From Mactra quadrangularis (taxonomy: Eukaryota > Mollusca > Bivalvia > Venerida > Mactridae): DNA of 64,000 nucleotides. Positions 11,937 through 25,563 of this stretch are shown one piece after another. How positions within the stretch are numbered: position 1 is the stretch's first letter; each line of letters begins with the position of its first letter. The DNA lies in NCBI GenBank assembly GCA_025267735.1, contig CM046309.1, positions 53,698,319 through 53,762,318 of the forward strand, written 5' to 3'. The notes beneath the pieces were generated by a model. That model was not told the DNA's origin. It was given only the letters and a program-made list of their open reading frames with translations, and made no database searches. Made by a program: the position numbers and the translations under genes.

Positions 11937-14258
11937 AGAAATTAGAAAGGAATAGAAGTTCTAATTTGGTGAGATCACTGTATCTCTATCATTTGAGTAA
12001 AATACATAGATTGTTCTGAATACCAAAACATATTCGGTCAAATTAGGGGAAACTTTTTCAATTTGATGTCTTTTTGTAATCAAATGTACTTTTTTCACAT
12101 ACTAAAGTACGAGGTAAAAAAGCACATGTTAAAGTAAAAGACTAGTTTTTTTTCTTTTTTGTAAAATTAAAGAAAATAAACAGTTGAAAAATACTCTTGA
12201 ACATAAACAATTTTGGTGTTACAATTTCAAGAAATATAGCAAAAAGAATCCGAACTTCTTCGAATCGAAATGCCAAAGCTCTTTGTGAAGATGAAGTTTA
12301 CATTTATGGATGTCTTGGGAATTCAGTAAGTGACATAGTGTTAGATTTTCTCTAGCAATTATGATTCTAAATTTAGAAAAACAATTTTTTCTTTGAAAGC
12401 CAGAGACAAGCGTCATGTGAAGCATTTTATTACTTTTATCAAAGTCTTTGGACTCAACAGTAGACATTTCAAAGGAAAGGACTACAATGGAACTATTGCA
12501 CAAGAGATGTCGGCTTGGTGAATATGTTTGGGGATTATAATAAAAATCTAGAAAGGAATCAATATTGGGCAGACTGTTTACAAACACTGACAAGTATTGC
12601 GGTATAGTTTTTTCTTTCAATATAAGTACGGATATTCGCCACCAATTCAATTTAGAGAAAAGCTTGGTTAACGTACAAATGGTTTAACTTTATGAATGGC
12701 GTCTGGTTGTCAAATTGCTGACAGACAATATTTTCATTTAGATAGAAGGTCATCAGTAATATGTATGCACAGATTGCCAATCTCTTCCATTGATGTTAAA
12801 TTTATTGCTTATACAAATCAGTCCTAATAACAGACGCTTGAACGCTTCGAGGACACAATTCAACCAACCATACGTAAATGAGAATTTAATTGCAGATGTT
12901 AGGCGACATCTCTTGTAATTTGTTGTTTAGTTGATAAAGAAATGGAGCTGATAAAATGTCTGAATCTAGACACCTTAGTAAAGATATCTTCTAATCTATA
13001 TCTCGGTATAAAGGACATGAATATTTTCCATCTGAGAGAAAATAAATGAAGTATATACATGTATAATGTCAAGCCGAATATGAACTGACAAAATGACGTC
13101 TAGAAATAAAATTATTTGAAAAAAACCTGAAAGTACCATAATTATATTATATACACTGCAAAATGTATCTGATAAAACTTCAAAGTCTATGTAAGGCAGT
13201 CAATGCATTTCTTGCGAGTCAATACCATTTTATGGCACTCTACGTGACCTACTCTCGACCGCCCTCGCATATACTCGCAATGCGGAAGAATACTAATAGT
13301 GCTGATCAAACGTATTTAATGTGTATACAGGTAGCACGTCTTGATAACATTTGTCAAATGGAAACTGTGTATCATTGAACTTACTATGGTGCTGTGAAAT
13401 TTGTTCTGAAATCTTAGAGTTTCAAAATATATACACAAATGCAAATCTTAAATGATACCATTATCATACATAAAAATGACTTCAAAGTCAAGTCAAACAA
13501 AACAGATACACTATTAAATCAATAAATAAAGAAACAAATGATTTATAGTCCTTCACCAAAGACTAAGTGCCAATCAATAAGACCTCACTATATTACATTG
13601 GGTGTAAAAGACATAAAATGTGTAATTTAACATTTATTTTGAACGTATTTCATCAAGACTATGTCGTCTTTACCCAAATCAACCATAGAAAAGTTATTTA
13701 TCACCGTCATATAAAGTAGTTTTATGATATATGGGTTGTAACAATTGAATTATGAAGGCTAGACTGGGATTGTTAGTCATATGAATTAAACCAATCGACT
13801 AGCCGCATTGGAAGTACCACAACACGTTTATCTATCATAAATGTTGAGCTTGGTAGCATGCAATCATCATACGTCACACAAAAGTAATGTAATAGTCAAG
13901 ACAATTACCTCGCCTAGCCAAATCAATTCAAATATAAAAAAACTTGCAAATATTAAGACTGCGGAAAAACAGAAAGCATAAACAACTAATATAAAGGAAA
14001 ATTAAAATGAAGTACTTGTATTTAAATCAGCGGCAGACGGATAGGGCCACCGCAGCAATCAGAAACATGTGAAGCGGACAGCTCGACTCCCAAATGCTGG
14101 CTATTTATCTGACTTAACAAATTATGATCAAAGTACCTCTTGCCTATGATATATTCTTTCAGATTTAAAATTAAACAAATATATTTGTTAATTGTAGCTG
14201 GTCTTAACAAACAGATGGTAACACTTAGTTCAAAGGGAACATACTTTGCTGAAATTAA
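11937..14258. other. Non-genic stretch with one unusually long ORF
   Basis: Apart from the 143-codon - strand ORF listed separately, nothing is recognised. A patch of higher GC at about 13225-13290 and another at about 14030-14095 stand out by eye, but neither translates into a recognisable domain. Confidence 0.55.
12219..12650 (-). other. Longest ORF of the window (143 codons), unrecognised
   Basis: The ORF begins MNWWRISVLILKEK and ends in a Phe/Leu-rich tail. At this base composition a 143-codon ORF is expected only rarely by chance in 64 kb (my rough estimate is well below one), which is the only reason to list it. I see no domain, signal peptide, repeat or strong initiation context. It might be a relic of coding sequence, or chance. 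Confidence 0.15.
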
Positions 14259-17200
14259 ATGTTTATAGACACTTTAGAGGTCAACTATTCTAAACAGAAA
14301 CAATGGAGCCCTAGGAACGTAAACGAAATAACTGATTATGAGCAAGACCACAAATTATCTGTTACCCCAGTCCAGAGTCCAGGTAAATATATAATTAATA
14401 TGCAGGTAAAGATGAAACAGATGAGAAAGCACTTGCAAACACACATGGGTCAATTGCAGAGAGAATGTGACAGTTTCAGTAAACACATATTCAAAAAACG
14501 AGCGATATGCCGACTGATAGCAATAAACCTAGGGGTATTGTTTTCTTAGACCTACGAAACGAAATAATTAATGGTATTTTGTTTTATCTTATTAATCAAG
14601 ATGCAAGTAAATAGTCAAGGAACACAGACAACTAATACAATAAGCGTTATCCTGAGTATTGCAAAACCAAGCTCTTCACCAGCTAAGTCAGAATACAGAT
14701 GAAAGTCGGCTATAAAATTTACATACAAAATTGAAATATATGCAAATTCACGTGTCAGCTTTCTCCTAAATTGTAAGTGATATATCCGGGTTTTAAGTCA
14801 CATATCTGTGTTTTCAAAGTACTTCATTGAATTAATAAATGTAGTAAAAACAAGTTGTGTTTACTCTGGATGATTTCCATCAACATCAAGATTGCAAAAT
14901 CTGTTTTGCTCTTTGACATAGCCGCTAGAAACATAGACTGATTTAGATTAGATTTATTTTTTGCTTGGAATGTACATGATATATTGGTTTATTCAATAGT
15001 TAAAACTGTCAAGTAAAATCAGGAACTAAATAAGAATTCTAATTCCCAAACTTAACCAAACGGAATGTGTATCTTGATTTTTTTCATAACACAATTAATT
15101 TCAAACTGCGCAAGTATCGTTGTGGGATATATCAGGGCGATGTGAAAGTAGAAATTCAGAAATGCTGATGTATTGTATAGGTTCAAACATCAATCAAAAA
15201 AGTTTACGAGAAGTGATTATATATATTATGAGTGTGCAATGAACAAACATTTAGAATTCTTATACACTTGTATTACAGTCAAACTGTAACATGATGCCAG
15301 CTGTGTAGAATCAGATAGTGTAGACGCTTTTATAGAATTAACAAGAGAGAAAAAAAAGTCGCAGCGTCAATGTGGGAATAAAATTAACGAAATGGAAAAC
15401 CAGTAACTAGATTTAGCATTAATGTAAAATAATGCCATTGAGCATCAATACAAACTAATGGAGATTAAACAGTGATTTCAGAGACATCATTTCTAGACAG
15501 TGTTCACATTACACATGTCTGGTTTTGAAGTAACTATGGAGACAATCCAAGACTGTTGTGTTGCAGACAGGGAAATTTAAATTCCCCATGTCTAAAGGTC
15601 AGACAATGGTCAATGTTTCAGATATACTTACATATATATAATTTGAACACATTTGCATAAGCTTATTGTATACCAAACTACCATTTATTTCATGAGGTCA
15701 ACCAAATAGGCCTTAAGTTCAAATACATTACACGCGTCTTAAAAGCAGAGAAAATGGACAAGGACAACAGTGATCAAGAATGTACCAAAGTTTCCTATAA
15801 CATACGAAAAAAGTAATATATTCAGTATTTAATTTTGTTGTAATTAGGGTTTTCACATTTAACTTCATATGTTCATGGGTAAAATAAGACCATAAAATGT
15901 CAATGCCTATCGCTAATTATCATTTACAATGCAAATGCAATTAAAATATCTATTAAAGCGTGCAAAGTACGTTAATATGTGTTTTAGAAATCATCATAAA
16001 ATTGTCACTTAAAAATGGTAGCTAATATTTACGCGTGTGACGTTTAATTTTTATTATCTGCCATAATTTTACAGCGTGAAGGAGGCTTTTTATACCCTCA
16101 GGCCTACTAACTTGAGTTTTATTATTAACTAACACGTGAGCTCTAGGAAGTCACAATAAATAACAGCACTTGCATTTTAATTGGTAATTGTAACACAGAA
16201 AATGTGTAAATAAGACGCTTAGATGAAATCCATTAATGCAGTGCCTAAGTGTTTGAGTATGCTTAACGTGAACAATTTGTATTCGGTATTTCTGTTTGTG
16301 ACAAAAATTCGTGTCTTACAAGATAATTTGTTCACCTATATATCTTTGGAAGCAAGCACAACTACCATAATCACATCCATAGTAAGCTCTGGCCCTATTC
16401 CTCTCATAAAACATGATTCGTTGCTAATTTTGCTGCCATAACTCTGAACTAATGTGAGCTTGCAACGATTTTTAATCAGTGTCTCCGAACCAGTCGACCG
16501 CATTTGGTATTTCAGTATCAGTATATTTTGCAGATTTCGATATCGAAAACTATGCTTTTATCCCTTGAAAGCAATACTTTTTTGACTAATCACTACTGTA
16601 CAAGGCATACAATTATACTTGGATATAGGTTTTGATCTTGTAGTTCATTAAGCTGATGACCTCGGCCTAAGAGACATAACTAAATATTACCATATGAAAA
16701 TGTTTGTCAATTTTATCAATATCTCAATGTGTTACTTTTGCTATTCTTGCGTTATCATCACCCACAGTTCAACAGAATTAATACCATTAATGTTGAATAT
16801 CCCGACGGAATTTATACTTTCTTATGCAAATTGTAGCAAACGGTGTGACTTAATTTCTACAGACTTTATTGACTTCGACAAAAGTGGGAACGATGTATCA
16901 TGGTCTAACCAAAATATGGTAGTTTCTCGTCTAAAGTATTTCATATAGACAGATATTTACATACTCTGTTCATGAATATTTATGTAAATTTTGGAAGTAA
17001 GTGTTGTTTTGTTACCAAAATGGTGTTGTCTTAAACAATTCTGCATCAATGGCTACATAAACCTAAACTAGCATAGTAGAACCATTTGTGCAAGGTTCCA
17101 ATGTAAAACAAAGCTTTAGAATGTCTAGCGGTTGCTCAGCAATAGGAACTTTATGAAGCTTGAGAAATAATATCAAACAAGTAAATACAATGTTGTATAA

Positions 17201-17399
17201 ATAAACAAGTCCTTACTTTATGAGGTTAGACTAGACACAAATATTAAACAATCGGCTTACAGGACGCATTAATGCTATAACAAGCTTAAATGGTAGTTAA
17301 ATCAAACATAAGTCTGCAAAAATGACATCGATCATGCTAGTTTACATCTTCCTTGTAAGCAAATCAATCTCCAATCTAATACTATTAAGAACACTATTA
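14259..17399. other. Non-genic stretch with weak exon-like hints
   Basis: No gene is recognised. An ORF at 14259-14549 (+) contains a hydrophilic run followed by CCAG|GTAAAT, which would be a good 5' splice site. At 16768-16918 (+) a good 3' splice site (TCATCACCCACAG) precedes an open block containing DFDKSGNDVSW, which loosely resembles the start of an EF-hand loop. Neither is strong enough to call an exon. Confidence 0.45.
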
Positions 17400-20300
17400 A
17401 AAACGATAGTATATGATACATACATATACTTTTTATATTAGCTCCATGATGAAACAAGTTCTTGTAAGTTAGATTAATTACTCTTGAGTCCGTTTCCTCG
17501 TTCCCCAGTTCTGAGTCATTTTCTTGATTATAACGTTTTTGGTCATGGAAACCACGAGGTTATATTTTATATGATTTGAACCAACTCGGAGCTGGCAATC
17601 CAATGATAACCAGTCCACCGCCAAAATCATTCGTCCACGCCCATATAATACACAACTTCTTTCATTATCGTCATCGGTATAAACACATTTTTTTCTACTG
17701 TGTTTGAATACACTGAAAACAGCATAATTCTTACTGATTCAAACTTCATCAACTTTGTTGACAGAATCTGCATCATGACCGAGCTAAACTATTTCTGTAT
17801 GCGTATCTCTGATTAAATGTCCATTATATTTATTAGTATTCCGTATACATAAATATACTTCATTGTGGTTTCTTAACATAATTGTTCCATCCATCTTGGA
17901 AATAATTCCTTGGGAAAACGAACACCCACGAGGATGAAGAAAGACAAGCCGGAGACATGTTTACTGAAGATGTCACATACATATTGACATAAATTGACAT
18001 TTGGATAAGAAAGATGTATCCTCATGTGTCCTCCAATTATATATGTATTACGTTTATAACATATCCCTACCAGCCTCATGTACTAACATAATAAACATAA
18101 CATTTGTCAAGTTTTTGACACAAATGTGCTCTTTATGGCACTATTACATCATATATGTATATTTGCCCCGCAACTCCGATGTGAAATTGCCATTTACATG
18201 ACATTTTGAAAATATACATGGTTTAAGAGTGCGACGTATCAACTAATAATATTTAATTTTGTTATGCCATATATGCCGTATACGAGATTTACTGAAATAT
18301 CATATGCATTCATTTTAGGGTGAGTAACATTTTCCATACTAAGCTAAAAATGTGTATTTATTGCTTCGACATAAACATGTTGTCCCTGTTTTGTTTTGCC
18401 TTTTGTCCTTCTCCAATATAAAAAATTACCATAGTTAATGTATTGCTATTTTAAGCATGTTTTAAAGATCTGTTTTTATTTAATTTATCTTTTTGCTTCT
18501 ATTTTCTGTAGAAAATATTTGCATATTTGACCAAGCTAGTTACATGTGTTTGAGATAAAGTTTATGAAAAAAAAACCAGAAACGTCCAACCGAGAATATT
18601 GTTAATTTCATATCGTTACCACCATTTACCTCCTATTACATTGAAAAAAGCCTTATTAACTTGAATCTATTAGCAAACTACGCACTTGGTGTGGAATAAC
18701 AAATATTAATTTAAAATGTGTCACATTTCCTTAATGCATTATTCTTATTTCATTTGAAATAGAAAAAGTAGAATTTTTCTTAAGTTTATTAAAGGCGATT
18801 ATTTCCCCTGGATTGAATGAATCAATTCATGTGATTTTACACATTGTTCATGCTGTTTAAAGTCATTACATCAAATTGCTATGAAATCACAAGGCCACAA
18901 AAACCCAAAAGACAATTCAATAAAGATCATTAATACAAACTTCATGATTGTGCCAAGTCATCAGCTGCCTTAGAAAATGTAATTAAAATACATTACTTAG
19001 CCTCTGTCGAAAATTCAGTAAGTGAAATCTATTTTGAAATTAGTAACTATATATAGACACCCGTGATCAATACATGGTCTTATCTGAAGAAAGTATATAA
19101 CAGTTACAAGGTAAACATCTTAAAGTAGTGTTATAATGCCTCTGATGGTGTAATACTAAATTTCAAAAGTCGTTATTCCAGTAAATTTAGAGTTTAGCTA
19201 ATGAATTTGCCTATATTTACGCAATAAAACACTAATAACTAAGCTTTGAAAGTTTATCAAGAGCTTTGCGAATATTTGTCTAGGTTACGTTAAAATAGCT
19301 GAACGGTTGATAATAATAACTAGTAACTGGACAAATATACAAAATATAAATCATAAGCGTTGTTTAATCTATATTACCTGGCTAAAACAAGTGCATGCAT
19401 ACACACATCAAAATAGAATGACATTGCTTGGATTTGGATGAGAGTTGGTTAGCATCACCAAGATATGTGCCCATATCAAACCAATATCAGTTTAACTATC
19501 TTTCATCGTTAATCTTAGTTACTTTATTTAGATGTTGCACAATCCCCGCATTAATTTGTTATTATGTAACCAGTAAAAAAATATGTTTCATTCCGTCAAT
19601 TATACATTAAATGTATTAACAATAATTATCACTACATCTAACTTTTACAAAAACATTTGGATTTCGATTTGACTAGAGCTAAATTTCCTTATAAACGTTT
19701 AGAAACTTTCCATGGAGAGAAAAAATAACTTGTCAGCTGTCAACTTCATAAAGCATGGATGGAAACAAAAACAAACTAGTCGATTAAAAAAATCATGAAA
19801 CAGCCTGAGATTCACACAACGTGAAGTCGAAATCAAAAACATACAAAAACATTAGCTTATTAGTGACATCAGTCGTTCTCCTTCCACGTAAATCTACAAA
19901 ACCAATTTCAGTATGACAAAAATCTGTGTTCCCTGAAGGAATTTATATTTTGTATGTCATTGAAGTCCAAAGTTTCAATTACAGCTTGACAATGTCCTAT
20001 CGAAAACACACGAACCGCAGTTTCTTTAGATAAGATATGATCAAGATAAGGGCGATGCATTCAGTAAAAAAATAACAAATACAGATAAATGTCGCTTACT
20101 GCAACCAATAATTAAACTAAGAGTTGCAATCGTGTTGTTAAAGATAATTTTGTATGCTTGCTTTCACATACTTCAGGGGTTGACATAACCGGTCATTAAG
20201 TGGACGTGATATTTTTTACAGACACTGATTATTTTTTACTTGATAAAGTCTTGTAACTGGCAATGATCTATGTGAGGGTTGCGTAAATGAATTTCTTAGA

Positions 20301-21091
20301 CTTTAAAAGAATAAAAAAATCACCCCCAAAAAACCCATACGTGCAATAGAGATTTAATATCTCACATTGTACTTCTATATGTACTTTCTAACGTTTTTGA
20401 TATTGTTTTCAGGAGGATAGTGTTTTTATGTATTCTTATTTAAAATATAATTACAGACTTTCCAATGCCATTCTTAAAGTGGGATTTATTAAATATTATT
20501 ACTATATACTGCATGGTAGTGGTAGTCGTATACATATTGTTCTAGTTCAGTAAGTTATAACGGATGCTAATCTTTTATTTCTTTTATACTTATGCTTATG
20601 AGCACTAACTTAAATTCAAATTGGTTGTTTATTCATCTCTTTCTGTCGCATTGTATTCCCAACCAAACGACCCAAACAAAAAGGTATGCTTAAGTTTCCT
20701 TATCAACCATACCAAATGCATGTCTTTAACTCCGTAATAGAATATTTGCCCAATATGTTTCGATATATATTCTTTAGAGCTTAATCCAAAAAGAAATGCA
20801 CGCCTCTGACTTAATAAATCAAAATATTGGCTGTACAAACTTTCCTTATGTCCGCACAATTATATTAATAATACATTAATAAAAGTATTTAAAATATAAA
20901 CTAATATAAACCTTACCTCTAACAATGACTGGCTAATCGGGGGTACACGAACATCACATTTTTACATTTAAACACCCATTCTTCAATGTATCTGAAAATA
21001 GAACAGTAAAACATTTGAAATTATTTCATTAAATATTCATTTTAACAGTCAAAACAAATAGATTAATCGATCAACTTCATGCTGGTACTGA
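17400..21091. other. Non-genic AT-rich stretch
   Basis: Nothing firmly recognised. A higher-GC patch at about 17580-17710 has overlapping short - strand open blocks, one with NDFGGGLVIIGLPAP, that look protein-like, but I cannot assign them. ORFs at 17873-18201 and 20629-20859 look like chance. Confidence 0.5.
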
Positions 21092-22279
21092 CATGATCTA
21101 CAAAGCTTTGAAATCGTTGTTCACCTATTAACCGGGATCTTAAGAGTACTAATCGATGATGTGTTTGACGATCTATTTTTCGCAGACCCAAAGACAGTTC
21201 TAATCAGTCTGAACGATTTAAGATTCCAAGGTGATACCAAGCCTGTACGATAATGACAATAGTCAGCAAATATACACATAACATTCATCTAGCATTTAAA
21301 GTATTAAGGGAAACACTAGTGATGTTGGCTTATACAAGTATACACATGTTCATCAAATACTATTATCAGGACAATATTTCATAATTTTCAATATGAACGA
21401 GGTTTTACTGTATATGTTTATGATATACGATTGACAAAGTTAAAAACTAATTGGATATAATGCCATATTTCAAACAAACCAAGTACTTATATGTTCTTCT
21501 AAATATTGCACTTCGTAAAGAGAAACTTAAAACTATGTATGTACGCAAGCAACAAACGTTTATGTATATCATTTAAAGGACTCATGAAACGAAAGTCAGA
21601 TTATATATATATGATTCTACATTACTAGTTGTACATTGTAATGTTTTTAACAATCAAGCTGAATGTTTAAATAAAAAACATTCTAAGGTCTATCCTAATC
21701 TTTCGAAACATTCCAGCAAAGTTGATTACGCTGTTCGAACTTTTTGTTTCTTAATGAATGATAATTTCTTTTTAAAACTTTGCGACAGAAAAAAAATCAA
21801 CTTTTTCGATTATGATTTACATAACATTTCTAAAGAAAAAAATCCTCTTCATTCAACTTTGCAAAATGCAGAGACAGAAAGCGGTTCCAAGTTTATTGGA
21901 AAACTAACAAAAATAAGAATAATTTATTTGGAATAGAAAAAAACTAATGTAAAAGATAAAGCAATAGAAACAATCTTGCAAAGAACCATTAATAGTTTTA
22001 GTTTGGTTAAGAACGAAACTATACATATTGTAACAGAAAAAACATTAGAGCAAAAACAACTAGTGATTGAAAACTATGTTCCTGTAATCACCGATGATTA
22101 TACAAAAATAAGAGTATACAAAACTCTCATAAAGTAATCAAGTCACTACCACCAGCTACTGAAAATCTTACTGTAATTAAAGAAATGTTCAACCAGATAT
22201 ACGGGCATCATTTATTACATTCAGACGAGGCTGAGAAATCTCAAATCAGTGACAGTACAAGGTATAAAATATTCACTTG
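21092..22279 (+). pseudogene. Coding-like relic cluster, family not recognised
   Basis: Several + strand blocks are unusually open and protein-like. 21092-21253 gives 53 codons (containing LTGILRVLIDDVFDDLFF) before a stop. 21577-22135 is open for about 185 codons with a single in-frame TAG at 21934-21936, and its second part is rich in charged residues (LQRTINSFSLVKNETIHIV). 22140-22279 continues in another frame with TENLTVIKEMFNQIYGHH. About 14 stops would be expected by chance in the 185-codon block at this composition. Good donor-like sites, CCAAG|GTGATA near 21230 and CAAG|GTATAA near 22262, leave open an exon interpretation. I do not recognise the family. It may be a decayed gene or transposon ORF. 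Confidence 0.35.
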
Positions 22280-22665
22280 CTGAGACTTGTTATGCTATTA
22301 TTAGAATTGTATGTTTCAGAGATATACTTTCAGAGTGAGGTCTAGTAGAAATAGCAAGTAATAAAATGACACTGAAATATTACACGTACCAGATATTGAA
22401 ATCTGGCTGGGATTTTGTATCATGAATACATAGTTGTGTGGCTTCACAAACTGTAACACGACTAGTTATTTAGCTAAAAGTGATTGTGAGTGGTACTCTT
22501 TGTCTCAAGCATGAAAATCAGTGCCCATAAGTTACATGGTTTACAAAGGATCGTACTTGTAAACGTTAATATCCAACTTCAAAACAATGAGATATTAATT
22601 AGCGACGATTCCTTATAATGATATTATATCAAAATAGTTCAGCACATTGAAAAAATTAACAGCCG

Positions 22666-22860
22666 CTTGAAGCAATGTTAAGTGGACGTCACATAGTAAA
22701 GAACTGTATAAGCACTTAAAGAGAAGTTCACAAGGTTCATAAGGTAAAAAGATTGTACAGGTACTTGAAGCAATGTCTAGTAGACTTCCAAAGGTAAAGG
22801 TCTGTACAGTCACTTGAGTTCAGTGACCGTCAATAAGGTAATTTATGCTTTGCCAAATCA
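22666..22860. repeat. Tandem repeat, four units of 48-49 bp
   Basis: Units start at 22666, 22715, 22764 and 22813, each beginning CTTGA or CTTAA. Units 1-3 are 49 bp long and end in G-T-A-(C/T)-A followed by a short tail, and unit 4 is 48 bp. Units 1 and 3 share CTTGAAGCAATGT, and units 2 and 3 share GGTAAA and TGTACAG at matching positions. The copies are diverged from one another. No matching unit is obvious outside this block. Confidence 0.8.
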
Positions 22861-24335
22861 CTTGAATTTTGATTGAGAGGTTTTCTGACAAATCATAGAA
22901 TTAATAAAATCAGTCCAGGATATTTCATTTTCCAATGAGAATCAATTAATGCGAATTACAAAGTTATTAACGAAAAACAGTAAAAACTACCAAAATATTT
23001 CAATTTTATTGGCATGTGATTTTTACTAGGACGTCATATCGTAAAGCAATTTGATACAAACTGCCAAAATTCGAAATCCTTCCTCTAATCCGACCGTAAA
23101 TGTTTAACAGAATTTGTGGTTTGATTTCTTAAGGGAATATAAGGCTATCGATTTCCTCTTCAGGATGGTACTCGCTCTATCGCACCGATCTGTTACAATT
23201 TTCAATGCTTGTCTTCGACAACTCCAGCTGGGCGACAATTAAATTGTTCTTCGATAGTAAAACTCGATTCATGATACACCGGGAATAAAACCCTGCTTTT
23301 AAAGACACAAACTAAAAAAAAGAAAGCCCGGTGAGCCTCATATACGCCAAAACCACTATTTGTATAAGTGTGAATGAACATAGAAGTCAAGCACTTGGAG
23401 ATGTTGACTTTATGGCAGTGTTTATTGCCACGTGGGCGAGCCATAAGTAATATAACACTATAAACTAGTATTATAGCGAATGTAATCATATCCATAACAT
23501 AATTAAAAAAAAATCGGTGTAATAATGATAGCCACGGTAATGTAGGCGTTATGTGTATGTTCAATTTTATTTACACCTCAGGGCTTGACATACCATGCGA
23601 CTAAATCCTACAACTCCGAGTAGAAATTGTAAATTGTAATCCGTTTCGACAGAAAATCGAGTAACAGCTATGAAATTCAAACTCTTCATCGGGGGTTTAA
23701 AATTTTCTACACCGACAGCATTTAATAACAATAATTTAATGATATAAAACAGTAATAAATATTCTTCGATTTTATTGACCTAATTATTATACTTAGATAG
23801 TAAGCATTTATTCAATTGTTGTGTTTGTCCTAAGTTCAGAAATGTTATTAGCTTGAACCGTACAACACATCAACATGTTCTTTCAAGTTGGCAAGAATGT
23901 TATCAAAGTAAAACTTTCAAACTCACATATTAATATCATTTAAGTAAAAGATATGCATGATTCTGTATGATCAAATTTGTTTCATTGATACTTTGAAAGT
24001 GCTACATTTTAATCTCATTGTAAGAGTGTTTTATTAATGCTCCAATCAGCACATTATGTCATCTTTTCTGTTAAGAACTTGGTACTCACACTCGAACGTG
24101 GTGCCAAGTCCAGATATAATAATACAAACTATATCATAACCGTAACTATATGTTTAGATAATATTGTGAATGTTCTTAGAAAAGACTGGGTTCGCCCGAC
24201 CAAGTTGTCTCATTAAAATGTTATTAGTAGCGTTATTTTAGTATTTAGTGTGGACACGAGCCTAAGTTAGCATGGAAAACGTAACATAAATCAAAATTGT
24301 ATAAAACCAAAACTTGTTTTAAGAAATATGCTACT
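22861..24335. other. Non-genic stretch
   Basis: Nothing recognised. A 120-codon - strand ORF at 23202-23564 has hydrophobic patches but no domain I know, and no splice context worth noting. Confidence 0.55.
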
Positions 24336-25200
24336 TTAAACGTAAATTAGGGAAATAGTATTCATCAGACAAAATAGTTTTAAAACAAAAACATAATTAA
24401 TTACGATTAGCACAGTATTATCCAGAGGATTATTTTCGGATTTTATTGTTAAACAAACATTCCAAGGCAATGCAGTAAAATAAAACATTATTGCACAAAA
24501 AGCAACAATAACAATTATTAAAGTTGTCATTGAGGCTCTCTTAATTCCAATGTGTCCAATCAATGAAGTTTCATGAGAAACGTTAGCAAATATTTGTGAA
24601 AATAAACAAGCTGTATACACAATGGATATTTCTATAATGTATCATCGGACAGGCGCCTATATTTTGTCCCATACATAATCGACAACAATCGAGGGTAATT
24701 TGTATCTCTTTCTGATATAAGCGCGAGCTAGTCTTTTGAACTTTACTACCATTTTCTATCAAAGCACATTTTGTGTGTTATACTTCTGAAGATTGTTAGT
24801 CTGGTAAGAACGATGGTTATTTTCGAGACATTAATCAATGGTGTTTTGTGAGAACGCTTGCAGGATTTGGTCGCCTATTATGACCGTACATTCTAATTTC
24901 CGACCAAAAAGGCATCGACAATACGTTGTAATCAATACGTTTGTTGAGAGAAATTTTCACTCATTCTGAACAAGCCTAGCTTAATGGGCAAAAATGAATA
25001 ATTATACGTGAAAAAGTGGGAAAACCGTAAAGAATGAATGTGTGGCATTCCCACAGGGAACAGATGTCAATTTTATACATGACTGGATAATTCTCTGACA
25101 AGTCAATGGTGGATCAAACTGTTGCATTCCCGGCGTTTATTACAGTGTGGTATGTGTACATGAAGACTAATAGTTTGCACGTCACGTTCATTGTTTCAAC
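24336..25200 (-). pseudogene. GPCR-like (class A) pseudogene fragment
   Basis: Reading the - strand from 25191 downward, a block begins VETMNVTCKLLVFMY and continues to INAGNATV before an in-frame TGA (25114-25116). This resembles extracellular loop 1 and TM3 of rhodopsin-family receptors, with the conserved Cys. After frame changes, the block ending at 24336 contains SLIGHIGIKRASMTTLII, a long hydrophobic TM6-like stretch with LPWNVCLTI, then a TM7-like end, FVLKLFCLMNTISLIYV. The expected N-P before the x-x-Y of TM7 is missing, as if a few bases were lost. No intron is needed to align these pieces, as in intronless orphan receptors. The middle part is too decayed to read. Chance resemblance of hydrophobic segments is the alternative. 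Confidence 0.45.
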
Positions 25201-25563
25201 TTTAATTATTTTTTTCTGGAAAATTGTGTATCATGCTAGCTTGTGACAGTTCTGAAGTTTTAAGAACATTTTTAGCTCCGATACGGGATTCACATTTTAC
25301 TATCAAATATGTATCATAGAAAATACTGTGTTTTTTATCGGTATGTTCATTCATTTAGGCTTTGAATATAAAATAAGGAATTAGTTGTTCGGCTATTGTA
25401 TAAAACTTTTCTTATGCGCAATGTTGGCCGTAAATTGCAAAACGTTGAATCTCTATGAAATTACAATCATATTGAAAATGCAATCAGTGAATTTTTACAT
25501 TAACTAGAATATTTCATCGAACCACATTAAATTATATAAATCAATAGAAAATTTCTCGCAATA

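Noticed and set aside
14259..14549. 96-codon ORF with an internal CCAG|GTAAAT donor-like site
   Set aside because: No acceptor or initiation context of note, and no domain. A single donor-like site is not enough for an exon call.
23202..23564. 120-codon - strand ORF
   Set aside because: There is no recognisable domain, no splice or initiation support, and the composition is typical of AT-rich chance ORFs.
24336..24620. Intact 94-residue membrane protein
   Set aside because: It is better explained as the 3' part of a broken GPCR-like gene, since it starts at a non-ATG codon and lacks the N-P of TM7.
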